Source: Parachlorella kessleri (taxonomy: Eukaryota; Chlorophyta; Trebouxiophyceae; Chlorellales; Chlorellaceae). Taken from it: DNA of 64,000 nt. The stretch is taken from positions 1-64,000 of the forward strand of contig BBXU01001231.1 in the NCBI GenBank assembly GCA_001598975.1, written 5' to 3'. Position 1 is the first letter of the stretch. The number at the start of each line of letters is the position of its first letter. Positions 24,172 to 36,600 of this stretch are shown here, piece by piece. The notes beneath the pieces were generated by a model, which ran no database searches, was not told the origin of the DNA, and worked only from the letters and a program-made list of their open reading frames with translations. The translations under genes were made by a program, and so were the position numbers.

Positions 24172-24872
24172 GGTCAACCTGAGGGTGTGATGTTGTATTA
24201 GCTGCAATCGGCACACAACACATATGAATAAACAAACCAGCAACAACTAGCAAGAGGCTACAGACGGCAGCTTGCCCAACCCATCTGAGCAGTATGACTA
24301 GTCCTGACATGATTCCTGACACATTCCCGCCCCAGCAGCTCATGCGACCTAGGATTCTGAGGTGATGACCCATTACAGGCTTGGGGCGGCACCACTGCAT
24401 GCTGCAGACGCCATCAATCTACCTCTTGTGGCGTTCAGTATTGAGAGCTTCTGTTGTTTCCAAGTGGGAACTGCGAAAGGCAAGCTGACGACTTTTGGTG
24501 CGTTCTTGTCGCCCATCCCTGGAGCCATGTGCCGGACATCTCTCAGAAGAGACTCTTAACGCCAGCTGAACGCTCTTGGATCACTCCAGGCCTGCTACGG
24601 CCCTGGCCCTGAAGCCTGCCAAGATCGCCCACCAGGTGCTGATAACCAGTTGTGAAGGCTTTCCTCAACTTTCATTGCTCCTTAAGGCCTTTAACTAGCA
24701 AGAAGCGGTTCTGCCCCAGCGTCTCTACTGTGCAGGTGCTTCTGAGGTGAAGTCCGCTCTTGTCAAGGGTGCACTGCAGGGAGCTGCAGTTCCAAGCCTC
24801 CGCCGTCTGCAAAGCCATCCACCAGCCAGCCCCTTGTAAACAGGCCAGCTGCATGCTGTGCAGGTGCACACC
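24172..24872. other. Divergent region between mL54 and the ELM2-SANT gene
   Basis: Holds the mL54 promoter and probably one or more unresolved 5' exons of the ELM2-SANT gene. A possible exon near 24555-24631 reads LNALGSLQACYGPGPEA in one frame and ends at cag|gtgctg. It could not be joined with confidence. Confidence 0.4.
24298..24344 (+). repeat. Dispersed short repeat, family C, copy 2
   Basis: Starts ctagtcctgacatgattcct and ends cgccccagcagctcatg; near copy of 13156-13192. Confidence 0.6.
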
Positions 24873-27800
24873 ATGCGGTCCAAGGCCACGAACGAGCTTG
24901 AAGTTGAGGGCGTGCTGGGCTTCCTCGAAGAGTCGCTGCCGGCCAACTTTGTAGCAGTTCCCTACAAGCTGGTGCAGCCATTAATGCCTATGCAGCCATT
25001 GTCTGCTGTAGTGGTCGCAACTGGGGTGCGAGTTCGGCAAAAGGCTGCACTGACGTGGCCAGGTAGCCCGGCACTGTCACCTAATGCGTACAGCAACAGC
25101 GACGCACCTGGCGGTCCAGCGGGAGCAGTACAGCGGCGTGGGGTAGCAATGCGTGCTGCAGCCGCCGCTGCTTCGGCCGCCATAGCCGCTGGGGCATCAC
25201 CCAAGTCGGCTAGTAAATCAGCAAAGGCTGGGCGCACACCAGGTGCACCCCCCCGCCCAGCTGCCATCACCGCAGCGGTTGCGCCCATGGCCGCCTTACC
25301 GTCCAAGCCGGCCGCAGCGGCAGTGGGCAACCTTGCAGTTGCAGCTCCAACAGTGTCCATGATGCCCATGATAGCCCCAACAGCGCAGCCAGGGAACCCC
25401 AGGTCCTCCGCCATAGCCGAACAAGCAGGCACCGCAGCAGAACCTGCACAGCCGACAGGAGAGGCTACTACTGATGTCAGGGGTCGACCAGCGCGTAAGC
25501 GAAAACAGACAAGCATGGGTGATGACATGATCCCACCAGATGCAATCTTCAGGCCCTTCACCAAGACTAAGCGCTCCAAGCCGCAGCCCCTAGGCCTTGC
25601 AGAGCACACCCGGGCATCTGCTGCAGCCACCAAGAGCAGAGCAACGGAAGCCAGGCAGCTAGCAAGTGAACAGGTGGAGCAGCAGCATCACCAGCACCAC
25701 CACGAACTTGGCCATGTGCCGCCTTTTAAGGCGCGATCTGCACCACAGCTGCCCTACAAGCTGGTTGCCCCCGTCATGCTGCCCATGCATGCCACCCCGG
25801 TGGTGGTGTTAGCATCGCCGGCCAACATCACCCACCTGGCCAAGCAGCTGGAGGAGGAGGAGCGGAGCCGGGCTGCAGCAGCTGCAGATGCAGTGGTCAT
25901 GGTGCAAGTGCTGCCCAGGCCCCAGGTCCCGCCTACAGCTAAGGCTAGCAGGGCAGCAGGGGCGGCTGTTGGCATTGCAACGTCAGGGGTTGGCAAGAGC
26001 AGCAAGCAGGACATGGGCGAACGACCAACTGCAAGCAGGCAGCGGCTCTCCCGCCCCTCCCGTCGTGCCACGCCCGAGCCCACAGCGCAGCAACCAGGCC
26101 GTGCATCTGCTGCACGAGCACCACAACCTCAAGCGACAGCTGGAGTGTGGCACCCTGGCCTTGAGGTTTATGGGGGCATCACCTACGTGGATGCCCTCAA
26201 GTTTGCAGCAGCGCAGCCGCCGCCTGTGGTTGTGGTGGGTGTGCCACCACGCTGCCAGCAGGTGCCAGCCGGACGCCTAGGAACCGAGGTAAGACAACCT
26301 GACTCTGTTCGTTGAGGTTGTGGATGTATGTGACAGTCAGCTGACAGTTTGGAAACTGTGTTGATTGCGGCTTGCAATTGTTGGGGTTGTGTAGTGCTGC
26401 TTCTTAGTTGTTTATAGAAATGAACCCCATTCATGCTTCTGCTTGTAGCTGTTGCAGGGCTTCTCAGACGATCCCGTGCGTGCCAGCCTCGAGTATGCCA
26501 AGCATATGGCACGCATCGCTGGGCAGCTCCCTACTTACAGTGGGCCTCTGCAGCAGGCAGTGGCGGCAGAACAGCGGTTGTACCAGAGCCGATTGCAGCG
26601 TGCAATGTATGCCAGGTGGGTAAGGACAGTTGCTATCATATTGCTAGTTGAACCTCAGTTCTCCCTATTTTAGCCTTTCAAGCCATCACTTCCATCAAGA
26701 AGGAGCGTCAGCACCAACCCCACCTGTGCAGCAGAAGATCTGCTTAATCTGATTGTCTTGTACCGAGCTCGCTTGAAAGTGGTCACCAGGAGGCTACGAA
26801 CTAGTTTTGGTTGCAGGGATGGTCGCAAGCTGCACCCATCTGGGCCGGAAGGAGCTCGGCGCAGCAGTCGTACACGCCAAGCCCCTCAAGTGTACCTCCC
26901 CACGACAACAAAGGAGCAAACTGCTAGGCAAGCATGTCTGCTCCTCAACAGCAGCTTACGAGTTAGACCCAGAAAACACCGGCTGACTGACACTTTCACC
27001 TGAACAGATACTGTCACAACTGTTCATAGACCAAGCGTAGGTTGCAGCTGCACTACTGGCAACTAAAGCCCATGAGGAATGTCTTGGACATGCAGGCGGC
27101 TGCGGGTGGTGCACACAGCGGATCCTGAGGATCAGACGGCGACACGCATGGGCAGCGAGTTCCAGGCCCAGCTGCCCACCTTGCAGCCTAGGCCAGCTGC
27201 ACCCACCCCTGAGGAGTCACGCTGGCTGGATCAGCTCATCATGAAGCCTCACAACCCGAACCTGCCGGCAGCACCACTGGATGAGCTGGCAAGGATGGCA
27301 ATAGCCAGTGAGGCAGAGAGGTGAGGCCTCTGGCATAGTGCTTGGGGAACGTCATGGGGAGGCACCTGCCTGTGCCTGTCTATGCTTTACATGGTGGGTG
27401 CAAGACTTGCAACTGCTCCGCCACGGGTCGGGCGGCGATGCTCACAGGTCATGCCCCTGCCGCATGAGTTACCGTGTTTAACGCAGCATTGGGTGGTTGC
27501 AGGGCCGTATGGGTGGACCGCAGCCAACAGCAGCTATCCGCAGCTGTGGGCAGCCTGGCAGCCATCTCACTAGGATTAGAGACCATGGGATCCTGCATTG
27601 GGGGTAGCTGGACCGAAGAAGAGGAGGAGGCCCTCTGCGCTGGCATGCGCGCGTACGGGCGAGACTTCCATGCCATACAGAGCGACTACGTGCCCAGCAG
27701 GAGTGTGCACGACCTCATAGACTACTACTACAATGTGCTCAAGCTCAAGGCCACGCGCAGGGCTGTCCAGTGGTACCAGGACAGGGCACAGGTGTTGTGG

Positions 27801-28591
27801 ACAGTCTCCCTGTTGCTTGCTGTGCGTTGCGCTGGATGTCAACAGTTTTCTGACCACCACCTCCATGCATATTCTGGACAGCAGGCAGGTTTCCCAGCGC
27901 AGCGCCATGTTTGCTGGGGTGCTGCTACTTCAGTGCTTTGCCGACCACCACCTGTACGAATGCTTCGCCTTTTGCGGTTGTGCATGTGCTTGCGGCAATG
28001 TCTCCTTGGACACTTTCTGCTGTCGGGCTTACTTTGTGCGATTTGCATGCGATGCCCGGCTCAGGCGGAGGCAGACCACCAGGCTGAGCTGGAGCGGCAG
28101 GAGCAGGCCAGAGAGGCAGAGCTACAGCGCAGGGCAGAGCGACAGGGTGGTGCATCAAAACGGCGCCAACTGCGTGAGGTGGTTGGGTGGCTGAAGGCAG
28201 CAGCCAAGAACCCTAAAGACGCTGCCTTCAATAGGTAAGGTGTGATGCCCCCAGCATACGCCAGGAACAATGTTAACAAGATTTTGCTTGCGTGGATGCC
28301 CACTGCTCTTAGCTCAGGCTGCCCTCCTTACATGCTGCAGCTGTATGACCAAACTACTAGTAGTACTTGTTTATGGTGAGGTGGCCGACCTCCTAGCTGG
28401 TGTATAAGATATCCTGGTGAAGGCTGGGGTTGCAGAACGTCAGTTATGTTTAAAGCACTCAGTACCTCAAGCATGCGGCAGGTACATGTCTTTCCCACAC
28501 GTGGGTTGCCTGTCATCTATGCAGGCCCATTGTGATGGACAGGGCAGCCCGGGCAGCCAAAGTCATTGGCAACCTCAGTGCTGCACAGTAA
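24873..28591 (+). CDS. ELM2-SANT domain chromatin protein (5' end uncertain)
   Basis: Exons in phase: 24873-26288, 26449-26615, 26817-26927, 27096-27320, 27503-27791, 28065-28234 and 28525-28591 (TAA), 814 codons from the first ATG of exon 1. An ELM2-like segment follows the basic RRSSRTRQAP stretch: RVVHTADPEDQ ... RMGSEFQAQLP, then the acidic/helical LDELARMAIASEAER. A SANT domain follows: SWTEEEEEALCAGMRAYGRD ... IQSDYVPSRSVHDLIDYYYN. ELM2-SANT proteins bring histone deacetylases to chromatin in animals, so a nuclear co-repressor role is likely. The N-terminal 470 residues are Ala/Pro-rich with a basic PARKRKQ stretch and a repeated PYKLV block. A coiled-coil-like Glu/Gln/Arg helix follows the SANT domain. 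Intron 3 has a GC donor (26928). An acceptor at 24861-24862 suggests earlier exons. Confidence 0.82.
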
Positions 28592-28813
28592 GCTTAAGCC
28601 CAGAGATTTTGCCATGACTGAGGTCCATGAGGATGGCCCCAACACCTGCGACTTGACAGGGCTGCCAGGTGCAGGCTTGATATATGATGGTATGCTTGAT
28701 TTTTTTTGTATTTTGCTTAGACCCTTTGTGGTCATGATGTACTTTATAGGTGGCCGTGCATTGTACCTGACATTCAGAACTGGGCCATTTAGTAGTGCGC
28801 GTTTCGTGCCAGG

Positions 28814-28818
28814 TGTAA
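28814..28818 (+). terminator. Candidate TGTAA polyadenylation signal, ELM2-SANT gene
   Basis: TGTAA about 223 bases after the stop codon; use is inferred from the green-algal norm. Confidence 0.35.
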
Positions 28819-28890
28819 ACTACTGCACCTGGCCACATGTATGTGAATCTGCTCCAGCTGCTTTGTCAGTCCCTTGCTCGTATGTTAATA

Positions 28891-28979
28891 GTAAGGGTGG
28901 CAGGTTGTGCGAAGAGGGAGTGAGAGGTGAACTGTACTGACAGGGCTGGTTGCAGAATGCGTCCGAGTCTAGTTTAGCT
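28891..28979 (+). repeat. Dispersed repeat family A, copy 2
   Basis: Shows gggtggcaggttgtgcgaag and actgacagggctggttgcag in the same order and spacing as the other copies. Confidence 0.8.
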
Positions 28980-29504
28980 AGCCTTCATCGGGAACTTCCT
29001 GGAACGGTGTTGTTATGAGAATTAGGTACCGGTGTGCTGGCAGCTTCCTGGACATTTGTAGCAAAGCTTGCCATATGTCAGGTAGGGTGCAAGCCAAGCG
29101 TGTGCACCTAATAAACATACAGGACGCATGCTCAGGCTGAAATGGGCCTGTCTACAGTCACACGCCGCTTGACCTGCGAGCCAGACGCTTTGCAAGACCT
29201 CCCTGGAATGCATCAGAAATTGCAGTGCAGCCCTCTTAGTCTACATGAGTCTCCATTGTTGCTAGCATGCCGGGCTACCAGGCGACCATGTCACAGCAAC
29301 GATTTGGGTCAAACCCAAAGTCCTGTTGCATATCAGGTACCACCCTTCCAACGCAGCCTGTATCACAGCACTGCTAACACTTGGAGCATCCCTTGCACAC
29401 CACCCTGCCAGACACCTTATTTCACTCGCACATCGCACTACCCTGCCGCTGCCAAAACAACTCAGCCAGCGCAACTGCTAACGCTGTCAAAGCGAGTCAG
29501 TCAG

Positions 29505-32500
29505 CTAGCTACCACTGCTGGCTCGGCTGGTCCAGCTGGACGCTGCTGCAGCAATGTACGCCCCGCCAAAGACCGACCCATCCTCCTGCAGCTTCAGCTC
29601 CACCTGGGCCGCATCTGCCCCACAGAACTCCTCAAGCGCAGCTCGCAGCAGCTCCCTGCAGAGGGAGTTTTCGATGCATCAGATGCTTCCTGCCATCGCC
29701 AGTCATGAAGCTGAACCTGCCATGCTGGGCCTCCATAATCAAACCTCCCCTTGGGACCCGGAGCTGTGTCCAATCGACGCATGCGAGCTAGCAGCCTTTC
29801 CCAAGCCCCAAATATGCTGCAGGCCCACATGGCTAATCAACTCGTGGCTAAGCAGTCGAGGGCTCTGCCATGGACGCCTTGCGCCGAGCCCTCATGACAC
29901 ACCTGAACTTCGCAAATTTCTTGAAGACAGAGCCGTCCACAGCAATGACCGTACGCTTGGCAGGCTGGTCGGCCCCTCCACAACCCCGCCCTGTGTGCTT
30001 GAGAACGGCAGCGATGCCCGCCGCGCAGAGCCGGGCGCCCCGCCGGGTCACCAGCAGGCACACCTCTTTAACCTGCACAGGACCGCATGGGTTGCCTGGC
30101 CCGGGGTTCGCGTCATGCTATAAGACATGCCCACAGGCGCTTAACACGAGCAACATAGCACTCGTGTTCATGCAGACACCAAGGACGCATCTGTGCTTCG
30201 TCTGTTCAGCGAAGCGGCTCTGCAAGGAAGGAAGATGGAGCATCTGAGCACTCCCAGCGCTTCATACCTTCCGACGCTGGTCTAGGGAGGACTTGGTGAT
30301 GCCAAAGGCGCTGGCCAGGGAGCTTGCGGTGAGCGCAAGGTTTGGCGACCCGTCCCCCACGATAGCGGCCACCAGTGGCGATGCCAGGGAGTCATGCACC
30401 GTCAGCCCAGGTGGCACCTCGCTCCCAAACAGCAGGCCGTGCTCAGCCAGCCTAGCATAGACAAACACACCAGGCGGCGTCACGCAAGTACAGCACCTTG
30501 GATTTCCACCACGGTCATACATCTCACATCCTAATACTTGCAGCCTTCACTATGCAGACCATGCACACCATGCAGCATAATACGACCAGCCAGGTAAGTG
30601 GCGTGGGCAGCTATGTGGGCAAGGCGACGCTGGCACCAAACGCACCTCAGGACCAGGCGACGAGAGACTTCACCCATATACAGTCCTGAGATCATCTTCT
30701 CAAACAACCCATGCCCTGCAAGGCATATGTTGCTGGCGGGGTTTTCAAGCCTCAGGACCAAGAGTTGGCCCGAGCCTGTCTTCGTACACCCTACACCAGC
30801 CTAAATACACCCCATGCATACGCCTTGAGCTGCCCTTGCAGCACACCAACCGCAGCAACTTGGGCACCAGCTCACGCTCCTTTCTGCTGCAAATGCAGCA
30901 ATAAACAGTCCAAAAGAGTCGATCTCCCGTGCGCTTCATGAGCGCCAGCTCAGAGTGGGCGCCCTGCCTGCCTGCCTGCCTACCTGCCTACGTACCTACC
31001 TACCTACCTACCTACCTACCTACCTACCTACCTACCTACCTACCTACCTACCTACCTACCTACCTACCTACCTACCTACCTACCTACCTACCTACCTACC
31101 TACCTACCTACCTACCTACCTACCTACCTACGTATATACCTGCCTACCTACCTACCCACCCACCCACCCGCCTACCTGGGTTGACGCTGCTGCAGTCCAC
31201 CCACAGGTCCTCCGGCAGCGCTGGCAGGCAGGCGCCCTTGAAGTCCCCCCACTCGCTGTTTATGATCATCTCGCTGCTGCGGCCCCGGTAGCCTGAAGGC
31301 AGCTTGGGGATCCTACAGGCCAACTACACTCTGTTGTAAGGGTATTTGGGAGCGCCTGCAGGATGTTAGGAGTGGAAGACTACGACGCAACCAGGTGAGT
31401 GACAGCACAGCGCTGCAGCTTGGGTGCAGTGAACTTTTGTCAAGCCAACCGAAAACCTCGTGTGCTCCATCTCATGATGCTGGTTGTCACTACTGCAAAA
31501 CCCAATGAGCTGGAGATATGTGGAATTTATGTTACCTATCAATGCGCTCAAGGTATGCGCAGTTGGTGCCGGTGCCTAGGATGATGCCCAGGGCAGTGTC
31601 GGGCTCCGAATAGCGTCGCGCTATGAGAGTAGACACTGTGTCATTGAGTATGACGGGAATCTGCATGCTCGCACCACAACAGTTCGCCAAGAGGTGCTGA
31701 CTTCGTGCAAGTCCCTGAACCAGCACTTTGAGCCAGGGCGACAATCAGCCGTATTGACATGCCACACACGTGGCCATACCACTACCAAGGAGCCCTCAGC
31801 TTCACGTACCTCCACTTCCACACCCTTCCTCTCAAAGCTGGCCTTCAGCGCCGCCACCACGTTCCGCTTTATCAGCCCTCTGCCCCTGAAGCTCTGCAAC
31901 GCACGCAGGTAGCCTTACTGGGTTGATAGCCATGGTCCCCTGTCAGCCCTTCACTCTGTTAGCTCTCATCTGGTGGCCGGTGAGCAAGCACCAGCAGGTC
32001 AGAATGACATACCATTCACCTTTGTCCACAGCAGCAGCTTGCCGTTGTCCATGGCAGTCTGGTCCACTGCAAAGCTGAAGCAGAAGCCAATGATTGGGGG
32101 TGGGCTGTCCCTCTTCAACCTACAGGTACGGCATGTGCAAGCCAGCTTAACAGCAGTCACGCTAGCCCTAGCATGCATTCCAGCTCAGGAAGATGCGGAC
32201 AGTCTCTACATCTAGCATGATGCGTTTTGCCGAACATACGGTGGCCACCTGACCTGGTCAATGCTCACAGTTGCCAAAGGCAAAACTGCATGCGGAAACC
32301 TACAACCTGACACATCACACAATGGCAGCCAGCCAGGCACAACGGAGGTGCAAGGGTGGAGTGCCACACGTGCCTGCCATGCTCTTGTGCAAACTCGATG
32401 GTGCGCTCTGCCACCCAGTCCAGCAGCCTGCCGTTGTCCGTGTCGTAACACTCCTCTGGGATAAGCCACTCCCTGATGCTGCTGCTCTCCTGCGCTTCTG

Positions 32501-33363
32501 GGGCAGGTGCATCCACCATGAGTATCTGCTTCACCTCCAGAGGCTCTGGCCGTATGTATGTACCAACAAGAAGGAGAGTCGACGATGTAGCACAGGTATG
32601 AGATATGCCGAGAGGGGCCGGCCCACAGTTCTCCCAAAGGATCCCTGTGACAGGCCCTCCTCATCCACCGATGACCGTGCAAATAAGAACAGAGTGCACT
32701 TAGCCTGAGCAGTAAGCCGCACCGTGCTGCCCTTCTCTGAGCCTAGCTTGACATAGGCAACTCGTAGGTTGGTGCCTCCCAGATCGATTGCAAAGAAGTC
32801 TCCCCGCTCCGCCCTGCAAGCGCTTGGGGGTTTGCTGGTCGTGGGATGCTCCCATGTAACAGGCCACTTCAACAGCATGCTCCGTCGAGCATAGTCCAGT
32901 GACGCCAGGCTGCAACACGCTGCATGTTGCTCTCCTAGTGACCGACACACATTGGCATGCGGCAAGGCTGGTAGCACCTATGTAAGTCTATAAGTGCAGC
33001 AGGGTGCAAAGTGCTATCTAGTTGGCCAGCCCGCCACCCACCCTGTTGGCAAGATATCTATATAGGAAGGCAGCATGAGCAGGCCCTGCTTGCTGCCCGT
33101 TTCTCGCAATCCGATCTCCATCTGTGTGATCATGCCATCCCGCACTTGCAGTGCTTGTTCCAGTGGCACTGCCAGGCCTTTTCGATACTGCAGAAACCGC
33201 AAGAAGCAACACTGACACCTCCCAGCTCTCGAAACAACAGATGGGCTACGATAACATACCCTACCTCCTCCATGATCTCGTCTTGTTTGCGTTTCCTGGA
33301 TACATCTCTAGCTACCTTGGCTGCAATCAGCAGCGCCCCTACGAAACCCAGCGGTGCTGCCAT
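29505..33363 (-). CDS. HXK1: Hexokinase, membrane-anchored plant type
   Basis: Twelve exons in phase give 514 codons: 33363-33265, 33187-33042, 32813-32705, 32543-32374, 32119-32020, 31893-31810, 31660-31536, 31312-31176, 30715-30646, 30451-30268, 30072-29903, 29655-29505. The enzyme phosphorylates glucose with ATP; in plants it also senses glucose. The N terminus is a hydrophobic segment plus basic residues ([20 protein letters not shown]), like the outer-mitochondrial anchor of plant type-B hexokinases. Motifs follow in order: [39 protein letters not shown] (phosphate 1), [20 protein letters not shown] (sugar binding), [10 protein letters not shown] with the catalytic Asp, [24 protein letters not shown] and [16 protein letters not shown]. 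The C-terminal adenosine region is [14 protein letters not shown], where relatives usually have DGSG. Introns 3 and 4 use GC donors. Intron 8 contains a (TACC)n tract. Confidence 0.93.
30965..31175. repeat. (TACC)n / (GTAG)n microsatellite in hexokinase intron 8
   Basis: About 45 tetranucleotide units, nearly pure TACC in the centre, with TGCC, CACC and TATACC variants at the edges. On the coding (minus) strand the tract reads GTAG repeats and starts at the 5' splice site (exon end 31176). Its translations (PTYL repeats) are not real proteins. Confidence 0.97.
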
Positions 33364-33654
33364 GAGTATCGCCTCGTAAACCAAGCCTTGCTTCCAAGAA
33401 AACAGCCGCGGACGTCCAAAGCTGAGTTCTTGCGCTCCAGGCTGGCAGCAGAGCGCAGCATGACCTGCATGTCCACATCCCCTTTGAGAGCCTCTGCCTC
33501 GCAGCATCGCTAGTACATTGTGTCTGGCAGACTTAGGGGCCAGTATCGGCCTGTGCAGGTTTGATAAGGTACCTTTGCAAGGTTGCCATGACAACATTGC
33601 GTGGTCTATGTGTACTTATAATCTTTCTGTGATAGCAGCTGAGCTCAGTTAGAG
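33364..33654. promoter_or_regulatory. Divergent promoter region, hexokinase and MutS2
   Basis: 291 bases separate the two start codons. A TATAAT stretch lies at 33617-33622, only about 33 bases before the MutS2 ATG, so it would put the transcript start almost at the ATG. No other element was recognised. Confidence 0.5.
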
Positions 33655-36600
33655 ATGACTACTTGCTACATAAGCACTGGCGCCCGTGCCAGGACCTGTG
33701 CCACACAGAGGCCATGGCTCCTTGGCTCCTTCTGCCGGCGGGCACCGCTGCCTCAGGCCAGGCCTTGGAGCCGCACAGCAGGAACACATTGTGGCAGACA
33801 CTCTGTACCCCCTGCCACAGCATCAGCCACAGACACAGCAGTGATGGAGGCAGCGCCAGGAGCCTCGTTGCCTGACATCCAGGCAGCGGCAGCTGCTACA
33901 GCTGAGCAAGAGTCCCTGGAACTTTTGGAGTGGCCAGCCCTCTGCCAGCAAGTCTCCTGCTTCATGCAAACAACGCTGGGTGCCGAGGTAGCCCTGAGGT
34001 GCCGCCTGCCAATCGGGCTGTCCCAGGACGAGAGTGAGCAGCTGCTTCAGGAAACCGAGGAGGCACAGCAGGCATCACTGACGTAAGGTTCTATACATGC
34101 TTTCTGACCGCTGTTCCGGGTAATGGCAGCCTCTTCGGCCCCCAGCGTAATCGCGTGCATCTACCGCTGCGTATGTCGGAGTGGTTGGTAATAAGGAGTG
34201 CTGCACCCATACTAGCATCTGGCGGCCTTACTGCAGGTTGCGAGGTGTTTATGACATCCGACGGGCGCTGGCAGCGGCTAGGGCAGGGCTGGTGCTGCAC
34301 CCCCGGGTGCTGGGTGCAGTGGGGCTCACCCTGCAGGCAGCGCAGCAGGCGGAGGCGGCATTGCTGTTGTCAGGCCGCGGGTACCCAGCACTGCTTCGGC
34401 TTGCCTCGGGCCTGCTGGGAGGGGTGCCAGCGCTGGAGGCGGCTCTCTCAAGCTGCATACAGGTGGCCGGACAGGCTGCATGGTGCTGTGGTGCCTGACT
34501 TTGTGTGGTAGGCGAGATCCACCCTTGTTTAAGGATTACTGGGGTTGCAGGATATCACCTGGCATGTGTAAGTGTTTGGTAGTGTGGTATACATGTTGCC
34601 CCAATCACTCTGATATACTGTGCACCGGACAGGAAATTTGGGGCCAAGGCTTGGAAAGTGGGGCTGCTGGCCATGTATCGTGCAGGCGGACGATGGCCGC
34701 ATTCTCGACACCGCTAGTGAGAGGCTGGCTGCTGTGCGGGCTGCGCGGCGCGACAACATGGCTGACCTACGACGGCGGCTGGATGAGTGGGCCAGGCTGC
34801 TGCACAGCAAAGGCGTCTCTGAGAGGCCACAGGCAAGGCGTAGGCAGTAGTCAATGCCTGGGAGCAGAAGGGTGACAGGCGGGCAGGACTGTTAGACTTG
34901 CCACTGTTTGGTCAGTTTGTGGCAGCGGAGACTTGAGGAACAGCCCAGGCCTGCAATTGAGTAGGTCAGCAGTGTTGGCCTGCTGGCCATCTGGTGGGCA
35001 AGACTGCCTGGCATCCAATCATTGACGACTTCATTGCTGGCAGCTTGAAAGCTTACTGGCGGAGCGGCGTTCCTGTGTGGCAGGTTGTCGTTCGGCGGGA
35101 CCGGCTGTGTATCCCAGTGAGGGCGGGCAGGCAGGGCGAGCTGCCCAAGGGGAGCCTCACACTGGCTACAAGCAACTCGGGTGCGGTTGGGGCAGATTTT
35201 GCTAGGGTCCAGCTGCTATGCATGCGCGCTTTCCATATTTCTAAGTCCGCTGTCAGCAAGCCCGCTGTGAAGTTAATTTGTGTGTGTTGCTATCGGGTTG
35301 CTGAGACGTGTCACTTTGCTGTCGTGCTGAAACATCCTGACTGCCTTTGAGGTGGATGCCAGCTTGTGCTGCGTCTCACCCAACCCACATGGAAACTACG
35401 TGTCAGGCTGGCAGGCGAACAGGCCAAGCTTGGGCTCCTCCCCATGAGCCCAGGCGCATGCCCAGCCTCCTGCTATCTGTAGGCAGTACCCTGTACATGG
35501 AGCCAGAGCCTGTGGTGGCACTTAACAATCGAGAGACAGCACTGGCTGGGCAGGAGCAGGAAGAGGAGGAGCGGGTGCTGGCAGCACTGTCACAGCTGGT
35601 GCGCATTCACCATGTGTCTGGTTTTGGCAATTCGTGCCTCCCTGGGGGTGATTGATAGGTGACTGCACAGATACTCCTGGTGTGGAAGGGTTGAACGATG
35701 TCGGGCATTGCTGTCGTGGAAACGCCCTGACCGTCCCCAGCTGGGGAGCTTGGGCAAGGGTTACTTGCTGCAGCCCGAGACTGCCATGCACCCAAGGTCC
35801 TGCAGATCACTGGCAATCGCACGGGCATGGTGCTTTGCCATGTGCGGTGCAGGTGGCTTCACATGCTGACAGGGTAGAGGGCCTCCTGGTGTCGCTGACC
35901 TCGCTGGACATAGCAACCGCCAGGGCCCGACATGCGCGCTGGCTGGGTGCTACCCGCCCCGCCTTCATCTCCCGCGAGCAGGCGCGAGCCACTGGCCTGG
36001 TGAGGATCCCGCGTGCCTGGCACCCGCTCCTGCTGCAGCCCTGCCTGCCGCCCCTGCCCATGCCTCCCACGGTCGACTTGCCCTCAGGGGCCCTGCCTGC
36101 ATACGGCAGCAGCAGCGGCGGGGGTGCCGGAAGCGAGGGCGGCAGCGGCAGCGCAGGACTTGGGTCCCAAGCGGGTGACCAAGTCGGCGGCGTCAGTGCC
36201 GGCCTTGGCCTGGTTCCTGAGCTGCTGAACGAGGCAGCGCAAGCAGCCAGCGCCGTTGTGCCAAGACCTGGCCGAGGGGGCTCCAGGTCTGCCGCCCAGG
36301 ACAGTACGGCCAGTAGCTCCAGCAGCAGCGGCAGCGCCGCAGGCCCTCCCACCCCCGTGCCTACCGAGCTTCTGGTGCCGCCGGGGGTTCAGGTGGTGGC
36401 TGTGACAGGCCCCAACACGGGTGGCAAGACTGCGTCGCTGAAGGCCCTGGGCCTGGTCAGCCTGATGGCCAAGGCAGGCTGCTTCATCCCCCAGGCACCA
36501 CCAGGTGCAGAGGGCCCTGGGCAGGCGCAAGGCGCACCAAAGCTAGTCTGGTTCGACAAGGTGAGCGCAAGGACCTCTGTGCGGAGAGTCGTGTTATGTC

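Larger units (their letters stand above)
28592..29504. other. Convergent 3' region, ELM2-SANT gene and hexokinase
   Basis: Contains the ELM2-SANT 3' UTR, a candidate poly(A) signal and one family A repeat copy. No gene supported. Confidence 0.5.

Noticed and set aside
30929..31296. Open frames encoding long Pro-Thr-Tyr-Leu repeats
   Set aside because: They are translations of the (TACC)n microsatellite in a hexokinase intron and lie on the wrong strand.
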